Shown: positions 29,999 to 38,382 of the stretch, in pieces
Layout of the letters: every line of letters starts with the position of its first letter
How positions within the stretch are numbered: the first letter of the stretch is position 1
Source of the DNA: Burkholderiales bacterium
GTDB taxonomy: Bacteria; Pseudomonadota; Gammaproteobacteria; Burkholderiales; Burkholderiaceae_C
DNA length: 57,497 nucleotides
Assembly: GCA_028868305.1 (NCBI GenBank)
Contig: JAGWUS010000021.1
Coordinates: 1 to 57,497, forward strand
Direction of reading: 5' to 3'
Notes under the pieces: model-generated
Seen by the model: only the letters and a program-made list of their open reading frames with translations
The model's database searches: none
Told to the model about the DNA's origin: nothing
Translations under genes and position numbers: made by a program

Positions 29999-31356
29999 GT
30001 GAATCAGATTTTTGCAGCGCATTGGGTTACTTTGCATGGATTGGTTGTTTTCGTGAGCTTGGCCGTCTACGCAATTGGGTCGCACACCCTTCGACAGCGT
30101 CGACAACCTTCTGCTGCAGTTGCATGGTTTTTTTCACTGATATTGGTACCTTACGTTGCGTTGCCGCTGTACTTGATGATTGGCAATCGAAAGGTATTAG
30201 CGGTATCGGCTGTTGACGGTGTGAAAACTTCCTCGGTTCCCTCAAGTGGGTTGAATGTGTCTCTGGTCAAGGCAGGGCGCTTGGCCAAAGCCATGGGTCT
30301 GGAAGATGCTGCAGCGTATGAGCGGCTCAGCATTCACCAAGATGGTCGGCAAGCTCGTGAAGCGTTGCTGGATCTGATTCGCGAAGCAAAGTGCACCCTA
30401 GATATATGCACATTTATTCTCCGTGCCGATAGGCTGGGTATGGAGATCACGCAACTGTTAATTCAACAAGCCAAAAAGGGTATTCAAATTCGCCTGTTGA
30501 TCGATGGAATGGGCTTCTACATGGGTGGACGTCCCGAGACGCATGCACTGACTGCAGCCGGGGTCAAAGTTGCCATGTTCGTACCGCCCTTTGGGTCTTC
30601 ATTGCAGGGGCGTACCAACTTGCGCAATCATCGCAAGATGGCTATAGCAGACGGTCAATATTTGTGGAGTGGAGGCCGCAATATTGCCGCTGAATATTTT
30701 GAGGGCGACTTGGCACTGAACCCCAAACGGTTGCCATGGATTGACCTGAGTTTTGACCTCGCTGGTGCTCTGGCGAGGCAGGCGCAAACCCTCTTCGACA
30801 ACGACTGGGCGTTTGCAACGAATACTACCGTTTCAAAGCCTGCGTCATCGCCAGGGCCGGTTGTCGCAATTTTTATTCCTTGTTGCTCTCCGGTTGTTTC
30901 ACAGCACATACGCGCATATTGGCCGTCTCGCCGTACTTTGTGCCAGATCAGTCGCTTCTGCAGGCTTTGACGCTGGCAGCACGCCGAGGCGTGGCTGTGG
31001 ACCTTTTATTGCCGATGAGGTCGAACCATCATTTAGCCGACATTGCACGCCATACATTCCTGAGAGAACTTGTAGGTGCAGGAGCCGGCGTCTGGATGGC
31101 GCCCGGCATGATCCATGCTAAAGCAGTCATCATCGACAATGACGTGGCATTAATCGGCTCCGCAAATCTCGATGAACGAAGCTTGTTTCTCAACTACGAA
31201 TTGATGGTTGCGTTCTACGACCGGCAGGCTGTTGAAAAGTTTTCGGACTGGATCGACTTGCAGAAAAAAAGTGCCGCACCTTATATACCGAGCAGGATTA
31301 ACCTATTCCGCGAAATTGTTGAAGGAACGGTAAGGCTTGTGGCCTTCCAGTTGTGA
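29999..31356 (+). pseudogene. cls: Cardiolipin synthase (PLD family), disrupted by an internal deletion
   Basis: Two reading frames together make a cardiolipin synthase. Frame one carries two N-terminal membrane segments and the first phospholipase-D motif (NHRKMAIADGQYLWSGGRN). After SPGPVVA it goes out of frame and stops at 30970. The other frame continues with FYSLLLSGCF, then TRILAVSPYFVPDQSLL and the second HKD motif IHAKAVIIDNDVALIGSAN. At the junction near 30867 about a dozen conserved residues, including the usual SGPD segment, are missing, so this looks like a small deletion that is not a multiple of three rather than a single-base error. The start is GTG with GGAG eight bases upstream. 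The second half could still be expressed but would lack one active-site half. Confidence 0.85.
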
Positions 31357-31482
31357 TCCGTAGGAATAGATAGGTTGCAGTAGCCTCACTGGTGCTGCCT
31401 TCGAAAGCCAAAGGTAGATAAGTAAATGGCGTTCGTAGCACTTGTCCTTGCAATGTAAAGCTCACGCGTAATCGGCGGAAGT

Positions 31483-31496
31483 TTGATGTATGTCAT
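31483..31496. promoter_or_regulatory. Possible FNR/Dnr-type site upstream of the cytochrome genes
   Basis: TTGATGTATGTCAT matches TTGAT-N4-(A/G)TCAA except at the last base. It sits about 80 bp upstream of the start codon, a place where an anaerobic activator could act. Weak evidence. Confidence 0.3.
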
Positions 31497-31577
31497 ATGG
31501 GGTGAATTGCAAAGGCGCAAACTGCACGGACTGACATGCGCTACTGCATGTTCGATGACGTTCAAGAGGAGTCTCAA

Positions 31578-32936
31578 ATGCAAACTGTTGTTAGACATGT
31601 GAATTTGCTGATACTGAAAGGCGTGGCGTACCTATGTGATCGACGTACGGGTCTTTCAGTATTATTTATTAGCTTGGTAACGTCGCTGTTCGGAGTGCCG
31701 GCTCAGGCTGTGCCTTCTTTTGCTGCCCAGACCGGGCAGAGTTGCGTGGCCTGCCATGCTGGTGGGCAATTCCCGGAACTCACGCCGTACGGACGGATGT
31801 TCAAACTTACGGGGTATACCATGGGTCAGCGGGCGAACCCCCTGTCGGCTATGGTGGTTGCCAGCAACACGACTACCAAAGAAAGTACAGGCTCTGTGCG
31901 GGATGGTCAGACCATACTCGACTCTGCTAGCGTCTTTCTGGCAGGCAAGGTGACAGACAACATTGGTGGGTTTGGGCAGTTTACGCATTCATTTCCAGCC
32001 GCCGCTGCCGGTATGGATAACATGGACTTACGTTACGCCGACCGAGAGGTGAATGCCAACACGGACTTGGTTTGGGGCGTATCCTTACATAACAACCCGA
32101 CTGTGCAGGATGTGTGGAACAGCGCACCGGCATGGTCTTCTCCCTACATGAAAACAACGCAAGGGGCTTATGGAGATTTGCCGCGCGTGACCGTCATTGA
32201 GAATGGCCTTAGCCAGCAAGTTGCAGGTATCGGGGGTTATGCGTATCTCAATAAGTCTTTTTATGCAGAGTTGGCCTCGTACCAAGCTCCTAGAGGGGCC
32301 TTGTCCTTCATGGCTTATCCTGCCAATGTCGGCGATACAACCAATCCGTTCAATAATTACCTGGATGGTAGCAATCTCTACTGGCGCTTGGCCTATACCC
32401 GTGAGTGGGACGCCCACAACGTGATGGTGGGTGCGTTTGGTTTTGATGCGAAAGTGGTGGGACTTGACGGCAATGCGGTGCCAGATGCCACTGTTTCCTA
32501 CACACGCTACCGGGACGTGGGCTTCGATGCGCAGTACCAGTACCTTCTGTCGCCGCATACATTCACTGCGCAGTTGCGTGCAGTACGGGAAACTATCGAC
32601 GATACGCTGCGTACCACCTACTTTGATGGTCCCGCCACACTAAATACGCTGTCCGCAAAAGCAAGCTATGTCTACAGGGAACAATATGGCGGCAGTTTGA
32701 CGTACAAGAAGGTGAATGGAAGTGCTGACTCAAATGCGTATGGTGCACCGAGTCTTGTGCCTGACTCCGAGTTGTGGATACCTGAACTTTTCTGGATACC
32801 TAGACAGAATGTACGCATTGGCGTGCAGTTCAATAGCTTTACCAAGTACTTGGGGGCCTCGTCTAACTACGATGGTCTTGGCCGCAATGCCAGTGATAAC
32901 AACAGTACCTATGTGTATCTGTGGGCGGCCTTCTGA
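31578..32936 (+). CDS. Cyc2-like outer-membrane cytochrome-porin fusion
   Basis: Exported protein of 452 residues with one haem site at the mature N-terminus joined to a predicted outer-membrane beta-barrel. The signal peptide ends near FGVPAQA, followed by VPSFAAQTGQSCVACHAGG, a CXXCH haem motif, then FPELTPYGRMFKLTGYT, which resembles the segment after the haem in Cyc2 iron oxidases. The remaining 370 residues are aromatic-rich beta strands ending in YVYLWAAF with the terminal phenylalanine of barrel proteins. Start chosen at MQTVVRH because AAGAGGAG precedes it. The next gene, 41 bp on, is a dihaem cytochrome c4, a sensible periplasmic partner. The likely role is electron transfer across the outer membrane, for example Fe(II) oxidation. 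It belongs to the broader cytochrome-porin group; a true Cyc2 assignment needs alignment. Confidence 0.65.
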   Translation: MQTVVRHVNLLILKGVAYLCDRRTGLSVLFISLVTSLFGVPAQAVPSFAAQTGQSCVACHAGGQFPELTPYGRMFKLTGYTMGQRANPLSAMVVASNTTTKESTGSVRDGQTILDSASVFLAGKVTDNIGGFGQFTHSFPAAAAGMDNMDLRYADREVNANTDLVWGVSLHNNPTVQDVWNSAPAWSSPYMKTTQGAYGDLPRVTVIENGLSQQVAGIGGYAYLNKSFYAELASYQAPRGALSFMAYPANVGDTTNPFNNYLDGSNLYWRLAYTREWDAHNVMVGAFGFDAKVVGLDGNAVPDATVSYTRYRDVGFDAQYQYLLSPHTFTAQLRAVRETIDDTLRTTYFDGPATLNTLSAKASYVYREQYGGSLTYKKVNGSADSNAYGAPSLVPDSELWIPELFWIPRQNVRIGVQFNSFTKYLGASSNYDGLGRNASDNNSTYVYLWAAF

Positions 32937-32977
32937 GCAGGTATATCCCATATTCATTCATTGTTCGAGGTGACTTC

Positions 32978-33631
32978 ATGACCAAGTTTGCTTTTCTCCC
33001 CGCATTGCGGCTTCTTCCTTTGGCGGTGCTGGCACTGTCTGCCTGTACCAACATCCAGTCCAGTAGAAATGTCAACGATTCCACAGTGGCTGGAAAGACA
33101 ATCGCCGTGCAAGTATGCTCTTCTTGCCACGGAGTCACGGGTGAGTCCACATCACCTATGTTTCCCAAACTCGCTGGACAACAGCGACAGTACCTGGTGG
33201 CTCAGCTTACTGACTTCAAGGGGCATGACCGCAGCGATTCGCGAGGTGCAGAATACATGTGGGGCTTCACCCACCTCACTGACAAGCAGGTTGGTGAGTT
33301 GGCTGACTACTTTTCAGCCCAATCACCGATGAAGGGTCGCATGGATGCCGGCCCCGCTCTTGCGCGCGGCAAGGTCATTTTTGACAGTGGAATACCTGAA
33401 AAAGGTGTAGTGCAATGCTCATCGTGCCATGGGCCTGTCGGCCAAGGAAATGAAAGCTTCCCGCGTTTGGCAGGCCAACATTCCAACTACGTGTTTGAGC
33501 AAATCAAAGTATTCCAACTAACGGACAAGCGCCCGCGTGGTGCTGCAATGAAACAGGTAACACATGAATTGAGCGACACAGATGCATTGGCAGTGTCGAA
33601 ATACATCGAGTCCTTGGGGGCGTCTAGGTAG
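32978..33631 (+). CDS. Dihaem cytochrome c4-type lipoprotein
   Basis: Periplasmic electron carrier of 217 residues. The signal ends in ALSAC, a lipobox, so it is probably membrane-anchored. Two similar halves each carry a haem site: VCSSCHGVTGES with MFPKLAGQQRQYL, and QCSSCHGPVGQG with FPRLAGQHSNYV. This is the c4 double-domain pattern; an axial-methionine candidate follows in each half. GAGGTG precedes the ATG. It should receive electrons from the upstream outer-membrane cytochrome and hand them to the inner membrane chain. Confidence 0.88.
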   Translation: MTKFAFLPALRLLPLAVLALSACTNIQSSRNVNDSTVAGKTIAVQVCSSCHGVTGESTSPMFPKLAGQQRQYLVAQLTDFKGHDRSDSRGAEYMWGFTHLTDKQVGELADYFSAQSPMKGRMDAGPALARGKVIFDSGIPEKGVVQCSSCHGPVGQGNESFPRLAGQHSNYVFEQIKVFQLTDKRPRGAAMKQVTHELSDTDALAVSKYIESLGASR

Positions 33632-33638
33632 AAGCCGC

Positions 33639-33662
33639 CTACGGTGCCCAAGGGCACCGTAG
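33639..33662. terminator. Hairpin between convergent genes
   Basis: Perfect 11-bp stem CTACGGTGCCC / GGGCACCGTAG with a 2-nt gap, between the cytochrome gene and the convergent repeat-protein gene. No T-run follows, so termination is only probable. Confidence 0.6.
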
Positions 33663-33679
33663 CGTTGGGGGCGGGAAAA

Positions 33680-34273
33680 TCAACCTTTACGGTTGTGGGC
33701 GTTGTGCTTCTTGTCGAAGATCGCTTCGCTTTGATTGGTCTCCCGGCGTTGAATGTGGTTTTGCTCCAGCTTGCCTACATGGCCATCTCTTGCGGCCCTG
33801 GCTTCGGCATGGTCTACACGGGCTTGGCCCTGTTCCAGTTTGCCAACCTCGCGGTTGGTTAACGTTCCAGCTTGAACCCCTTGCTCAACTCGTTTTTCCT
33901 GATTCACATTGCGTTGAACATCGGCCTGCATACGCTCTGAGGATGGAGACTGGGGATTGCCCTTGACGCCGTTGGATTCCGCTGTCTGGATATCGCGGCT
34001 GGTCTTGTTTTGCGCGCGTTGCAGTTGTGCGCGTTCTTGCGGGGTAAGTTTTCCGTCTTTAAGATCTTTTGCCTGCAGTCGCTCAATTCGACTTTCTTCG
34101 CGCTCCAACCGGCCGGCCTCTCGGGTATTGAGGCTTCCGTCCTTCAGTCCGTTTTCGATCCGAGTTTGCTGATTGACATCACGTTGAACGGTATTTGGGG
34201 TGGTGGTCTGGGCAAATGCGCTTGATGCTCCCAAGGCTACGAACATCGACGCGACAAGAATGCGGTGTTGCAT
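33680..34273 (-). CDS. Exported protein of two ~65-residue helical repeats, unknown function
   Basis: I do not recognise a characterised family. A clean signal peptide (MQHRILVASMFVALGASSAFA) precedes a mature chain of about 175 residues. It consists of two related units: QRDVNQQTRIENGLKDGSLN with TREAGRLEREESRI, and QRNVNQEKRVEQGVQAGTLT with NREVGKLEQGQARV. The chain is rich in Arg, Gln and Glu and predicted helical; DG.L...E turns recur (LKDGSLN, LKDGKLT) and recall EF-hand loops, but the calcium ligands are incomplete. GAGGAAATC precedes the ATG. It is convergent with the cytochrome genes and divergent from the TPR gene. Confidence 0.8.
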   Translation of the reverse strand: MQHRILVASMFVALGASSAFAQTTTPNTVQRDVNQQTRIENGLKDGSLNTREAGRLEREESRIERLQAKDLKDGKLTPQERAQLQRAQNKTSRDIQTAESNGVKGNPQSPSSERMQADVQRNVNQEKRVEQGVQAGTLTNREVGKLEQGQARVDHAEARAARDGHVGKLEQNHIQRRETNQSEAIFDKKHNAHNRKG

Positions 34274-34480
34274 GATTTCCTCTGATTTTTGAAAAAGCCG
34301 GATTGGCTCGCCAGTTCAACGCTACTGTGCATGAAACGGGGGACAGTGGAAATGTGAAGCTTTGTAAATCCAGCACAGGCCGGATTCATGAAATCGACAC
34401 GATGCAATTTGAGCGGGCTATTGAATTACGGCGAGTGTGGCACCAAGTTATAGAGGCACATGCATCCTGAAAGGAACGAA

Positions 34481-35365
34481 ATGAAAAGTTCAATTGTCAA
34501 GTTACTTGCAAAGTTGCTCGTCGCGGCAATGCTAATGGCGACTGGTCTGGTTATGGCGCAATCGGAGCCAAGCATGAGTCAGATCTATTCCACTGCGCAG
34601 GCGGGCAAACTGGACGAGGCCCAGGTCATGGTTCAACAGGTGCTAATTTCGCATCCCAAGAGTGCCAAGGCCTATTTTGTTCAGGCTGAGTTGTATTCCC
34701 GTCAAGGCAAATTTGACCGAGCACGGGAGTCACTTGCCCATGCAGAAAGATATGCACCCGGGATTCCATTTGCGAAGCCCGAGGCAGTTCAGGCGCTTCG
34801 CTCGCAGCTTGCTCCCAAATCGGTTATCAACTCCGGAATCCCTCCCTCGGCCAGTTATGGTGGTCCGCAGCAACCTGCGCAATCGCCGGCTTCGTGGGTT
34901 TTGCCTTTGTTGCTTGCGGGAGGCGTGATTGTTGCGGCGTATTTCTTTTTTCGTCGCCGCAATCCGCAGCCTTACGCTCAGCAGCAGTACACCGAGCAAA
35001 ATGGTCTGAGCGGTCCGCAGAATTTTGGATCTGGTGCCAGCCCGATCCAGCCTGCCTACCCACAGCCTGTTTACCCTCAGGGCTACCCGCAGCAATCTGG
35101 CACAGGACTTGGCGGACGCATCATGGGTGGCGTTGCCACTGGACTGGCCGTTGGAGCCGGCGTAATGGCTGCTGAGGCCATTGGGCGCACCCTTGTGGGT
35201 GGGCATGGCACTTCGGCTCCTTATGCCGACGGTGTGAGCGACAACAATTTTCAGCCGATTCCCACTAACTCTGACATGGGGGGAGCCAACTTCGGCATTG
35301 ACGACGCAACCTGGGATGATGCAGGCAGCGCCGGTGGCGGTGGCGGAAGCGATTGGGATAACTGA
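34481..35365 (+). CDS. TPR protein with signal/anchor, central membrane segment and Gly-rich tail
   Basis: Protein of 294 residues. After an N-terminal signal or anchor (LLAKLLVAAMLMATGLVMAQ) come about 75 residues of tetratricopeptide-like helices (SAKAYFVQAELYSRQGKFDRARESL). A second hydrophobic segment (SWVLPLLLAGGVIVAAYFFF) is followed by basic RRR, a Gln/Pro/Tyr-rich stretch, a Gly/Ala-rich amphipathic region (GGVATGLAVGAGVMAAEAIG) and an acidic, glycine-rich end (GGGGGSDWDN). The tail resembles those of membrane proteins such as DUF2076 types, but I cannot name the family. ATG with AAGGAACG upstream. No clear operon partner. Confidence 0.8.
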   Translation: MKSSIVKLLAKLLVAAMLMATGLVMAQSEPSMSQIYSTAQAGKLDEAQVMVQQVLISHPKSAKAYFVQAELYSRQGKFDRARESLAHAERYAPGIPFAKPEAVQALRSQLAPKSVINSGIPPSASYGGPQQPAQSPASWVLPLLLAGGVIVAAYFFFRRRNPQPYAQQQYTEQNGLSGPQNFGSGASPIQPAYPQPVYPQGYPQQSGTGLGGRIMGGVATGLAVGAGVMAAEAIGRTLVGGHGTSAPYADGVSDNNFQPIPTNSDMGGANFGIDDATWDDAGSAGGGGGSDWDN

Positions 35366-35404
35366 CTTGCATCTGGATTTTTCCAGTACGCAGATTCCCG
35401 GTTG

Positions 35405-36619
35405 TCAGCCAGCCTTCACATTGCATTCCCGCCGTAGCAGACTCAGCACATCCTTGAGTTCGTAGTCCCGGTCGCTTTCGAGCGTGGTTTGGGCATCTTC
35501 CACAAAGTCCTGCCACAGTTGCAGCGCGTCGCTGCGGTGGGCTTCAGGTGCGTGCTGTGTGATGAACTGCGTTGCCAGCTCCGGGTGCAGTCCACTCTTG
35601 CGGATTTTGCGAACCAGGGTGGCGGCCGTTTTTTCTGTGAGCAAGGTCTTTTGGGTGCTACCTGCGGCCAGCGTCAAAAACAGGGTCAACAGCGTGCTGT
35701 CGTCGTGGCGTCCGCCGGTGGCCTTGTCCCAGGTGGCTGACACCTGGCGGTGGTAGTGGTCCACCTCGGCCAGTCCGTTTTCCAGCCAAAAATAGCGCCC
35801 CATGAAGGCGGGGGTCTGGTCGAAAAGCTTGCGCGCGGGTACGGTGCTCTCGGCAATTTTTGGCAGGTCTCCCAACACCGACCGCCGCACAGCCTCCAGT
35901 GTCGCCAGCAGTTGCTGTGGAATCTCTTTTGGCAGGGGAATGACTGCATTGGCTGACGCAGTGGCCACCTTTTTGGACGCGTTGGCGATCAGTTTGGCAA
36001 AGTCCACCCAGTCCGGCATTTCGGTTCTTTTGCCTGCCAGCGCGATCAGTGCGGTGCGAATGACGGCTTCAGCGTCGGCATTGGACTCCTGCAGCGCCTC
36101 TTCATCCATGCCCAGTTGCTCTGCCATCCAGAGTGCGGCATCCACCAGCAGCTGCACAGTGTTGCGCTTGGCCAGTTCGGACTGGTACTGGGGCAGCGAT
36201 TGCAGCGTCCACTTGGCCAGCACCGGAATCTGCGTATCCTGAAAACCGCCGGGCTCGTGCATGCCAAAGTGGCTGTTTTGCGGCATGGCAATCAGGGCCT
36301 TGAGCATGTCGGAGCCTGCCTTGGAGCGCGACAGCAGGCTGTTATCCCGCAGCAACTCCGCTGCCTGCTGCAGGTCGCCACGGGTGGTGGCTTCCAGATG
36401 CAGGCTGATCAGGTTGACCATGCGGTCTTTGGCACGCTCCAGCTCCGGGCGCAGAAACTCGGTGCCGAAATACCGCGCAATCTGCACCATGCCTTTGGGT
36501 GCCTCCTGGCACATGGCGTCGAGCTTTTGTGGCGTCAACAGGCCGTGCTGCACGCCATAGGCCAGCGCCTTCTCGAAGAAGGACCGCGTGTCGAACAGGG
36601 AGACCGCTTGCATGGGCAT
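35405..36619 (-). CDS. Conserved helical protein of unknown function, fourth gene of the J-domain operon
   Basis: Protein of 404 residues with no signal peptide or motif I recognise. It appears all-alpha (SLFDTRSFFEKALAYGVQHG, LISLHLEATTRGDLQQAAEL). Its ATG overlaps the stop of the preceding gene as ATGA, and the GATGC of MPMQAV is the first in-frame start after it. Part of a four-gene minus-strand operon beginning with a J-domain protein, so it may belong to the same complex or be a client of that co-chaperone. Longer in-frame readings upstream lie inside the previous gene and were rejected. Confidence 0.85.
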   Translation of the reverse strand: MPMQAVSLFDTRSFFEKALAYGVQHGLLTPQKLDAMCQEAPKGMVQIARYFGTEFLRPELERAKDRMVNLISLHLEATTRGDLQQAAELLRDNSLLSRSKAGSDMLKALIAMPQNSHFGMHEPGGFQDTQIPVLAKWTLQSLPQYQSELAKRNTVQLLVDAALWMAEQLGMDEEALQESNADAEAVIRTALIALAGKRTEMPDWVDFAKLIANASKKVATASANAVIPLPKEIPQQLLATLEAVRRSVLGDLPKIAESTVPARKLFDQTPAFMGRYFWLENGLAEVDHYHRQVSATWDKATGGRHDDSTLLTLFLTLAAGSTQKTLLTEKTAATLVRKIRKSGLHPELATQFITQHAPEAHRSDALQLWQDFVEDAQTTLESDRDYELKDVLSLLRRECNVKAG

Positions 36620-37386
36620 CAGATGGCGGATTCTTCGTCCGCCTCCAGCGCGGCGGGGGTGGCCTGGCCACGGTCGGTGTTGGCGGTTTCCACCTTGCCG
36701 TCGTCCTCTTCGGCGGTTGTGTCTTCTTCCTCGTCGCCCAGGTCGTGCGCGCGTGCCTTGGCGCGCAGGACCAGCACGGTTTCGATGAAGAGGTCCGGGT
36801 TCTGGTAGCGCAGCAGGTAGGCCAGCTCCATCCAGTCCTGGTCCGCCACCTCGTCGTGCTCCAGGCGCGGACTGGCATAGGCGGAAGAGTACAGGGCGGT
36901 TTCCGAAAGCACCTGGCCGTCGTCGTCGGATGCATCGAAGGTGCCGGTGCGCGCAAAGGATTCGATGCGCGCCCATTTTTCGGAGAAGTAGTCTGCCAGC
37001 GCTTCGCTGCCGCCTTCCAGATCGCCAATGGCATTCAGGAACTCCATCGGGTCGGCATCTTCGCGAAAAATGATGGAGTTCACCATGCCGCGCAAATGGG
37101 TGCGGGTCAGGTCCTTGTACTGCTTTTCGATCACCACAGCGCGGGCAAACTGCTCGGGCGTGACCAGCAGGTTGATGATGGATTCCTTGGAGTTGTCGTA
37201 CTCGCGGATGACGGCCAGGATGTCCTTGGGCGGCAACTGCTCCAGCACCACCATCAGGGCGCCGTCGCCCTCGGTGTCTGCCAGTTCAACCAGTGCCGAC
37301 TCGGCGCCGACGATGTCGCCAGCGGCAATCAGACTTTGGGTTTTTTCAATCAGGGCCAGGTGATTCATGGGTGCGTTCTCTTCCAT
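36619..37386 (-). CDS. Conserved acidic-tailed protein of unknown function, third gene of the J-domain operon
   Basis: Cytoplasmic protein of 255 residues. Helical N-terminal two thirds (AGDIVGAESALVELADTEGD, LVTPEQFARAVVIEKQYKD) is followed by an acidic, low-complexity tail (GDEEEDTTAEEDDGKVE). The start overlaps the previous stop as ATGA and the stop overlaps the next start likewise, so translation of the three unrecognised genes is coupled. No enzymatic motif is visible. Confidence 0.85.
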   Translation of the reverse strand: MEENAPMNHLALIEKTQSLIAAGDIVGAESALVELADTEGDGALMVVLEQLPPKDILAVIREYDNSKESIINLLVTPEQFARAVVIEKQYKDLTRTHLRGMVNSIIFREDADPMEFLNAIGDLEGGSEALADYFSEKWARIESFARTGTFDASDDDGQVLSETALYSSAYASPRLEHDEVADQDWMELAYLLRYQNPDLFIETVLVLRAKARAHDLGDEEEDTTAEEDDGKVETANTDRGQATPAALEADEESAI

Positions 37387-37955
37387 CAGTCTTTGCGGTC
37401 AAAGCCCTGCTCGACCATCCAGTCGGCACCGGCTTCTTCGCGCGCTTTGGCATCGTGTGCGTCGTCAGAATCCACGGGGTCCGGACGGTCGTCGCCGGCG
37501 TAGTCAGCGTGGCCGTGTTCCTCGTGGTCTTCATCATCGCTGTGCGCCGCCGGGGCCTGCGTCGCGTCGTGGCGGTGGTACATGTATTCCAGACCTGCCG
37601 AAATGGTGAGAAACCATTCGCCGGTGGGCTGCTTGAGTGCCACGTCCGCCAGCGCCTGAGCCCAGGGCATGAGTTCAATGCTGTCGGTCAGTGCGTCCCA
37701 GCCCGGCAGTTCGTCGCTGTGCTGGGTCAGCAAATGCTCCATGACGGCAGGGTGCTTGAACCGGAACCCCTGGTGAAACACTACCGCCACCATTTCCGGG
37801 CTGGGCTCCATCATGTGCACCAGGAAGTCCATTTCCTTGCGGCGCTGTGCAAGGCGTTGGCGCAGCACGTCCTGACCCTCGGAGTCAAACGTCATGTCAT
37901 CAATTTCAGCTTGGTAGGAATTTCGGAGGTCGCGGAAAAACGGGGTGATGTTCAT
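37386..37955 (-). CDS. Conserved protein with His/Asp-rich tail, second gene of the J-domain operon
   Basis: Protein of 189 residues. The first 135 are predicted helical (FFRDLRNSYQAEIDDMTFDS, LAQRRKEMDFLVHMMEPSPE). The tail is rich in His and Asp (AHSDDEDHEEHGHADYAGDD), which could bind metal or simply be disordered. Start set at MNITPFF; a TTG three codons earlier is possible. It lies 12 bp behind the J-domain gene. Function unknown. Confidence 0.82.
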   Translation of the reverse strand: MNITPFFRDLRNSYQAEIDDMTFDSEGQDVLRQRLAQRRKEMDFLVHMMEPSPEMVAVVFHQGFRFKHPAVMEHLLTQHSDELPGWDALTDSIELMPWAQALADVALKQPTGEWFLTISAGLEYMYHRHDATQAPAAHSDDEDHEEHGHADYAGDDRPDPVDSDDAHDAKAREEAGADWMVEQGFDRKD

Positions 37956-37967
37956 GCAGTGCAAACG

Positions 37968-38243
37968 TTAAAGAATGGATTTGAAATAGGTGCCCCAGAT
38001 TTCGCGGGCGGTTTGCAGTGGGTCGTCCAGCAGGTTGCGCCTGCGGTTGTCGTCGTAGGCTTGGCGTTGCGTTTCATCCGACAGCACTTCGTAGGCCTTT
38101 TGCACCGCCCGAAACCGCTCTGCGCTTTCCGGCGCTTCATTGCGGTCCGGGTGGTGCAGGGCGGCCTTCTGCCGGAAGGCCTTTTTGATGTCGGCAAGCT
38201 TGGCCGCACTCGTAAGGCCCAGGGTGGTGTAGTGGTCAGACAT
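37968..38243 (-). CDS. Small J-domain protein (class C DnaJ-like)
   Basis: A J-domain makes up almost the whole 91-residue protein: YTTLGLTSAAKLADIKKAFR, then the HPD motif in AALHHPDRNEAP, and YEVLSDETQRQAYDD. There is no Gly/Phe region, zinc domain or substrate domain, so it is a specialised co-chaperone that would activate DnaK-type ATPases for particular clients. First gene of the operon; the three coupled unknown genes downstream are the natural client candidates. Confidence 0.92.
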   Translation of the reverse strand: MSDHYTTLGLTSAAKLADIKKAFRQKAALHHPDRNEAPESAERFRAVQKAYEVLSDETQRQAYDDNRRRNLLDDPLQTAREIWGTYFKSIL

Positions 38244-38382
38244 AACGCGCAGTTAAATTCCGATCAGCACCGGAGCAAATTGACTGGAAAAGGCTATTTT
38301 CGCAGACTTGGCCAAAAGCCGGTGTGGGCCAGGTCTCTTGTGTGTTGTAGAGTGCACTGAGACCCTGACTCTGGAGGCCCCC

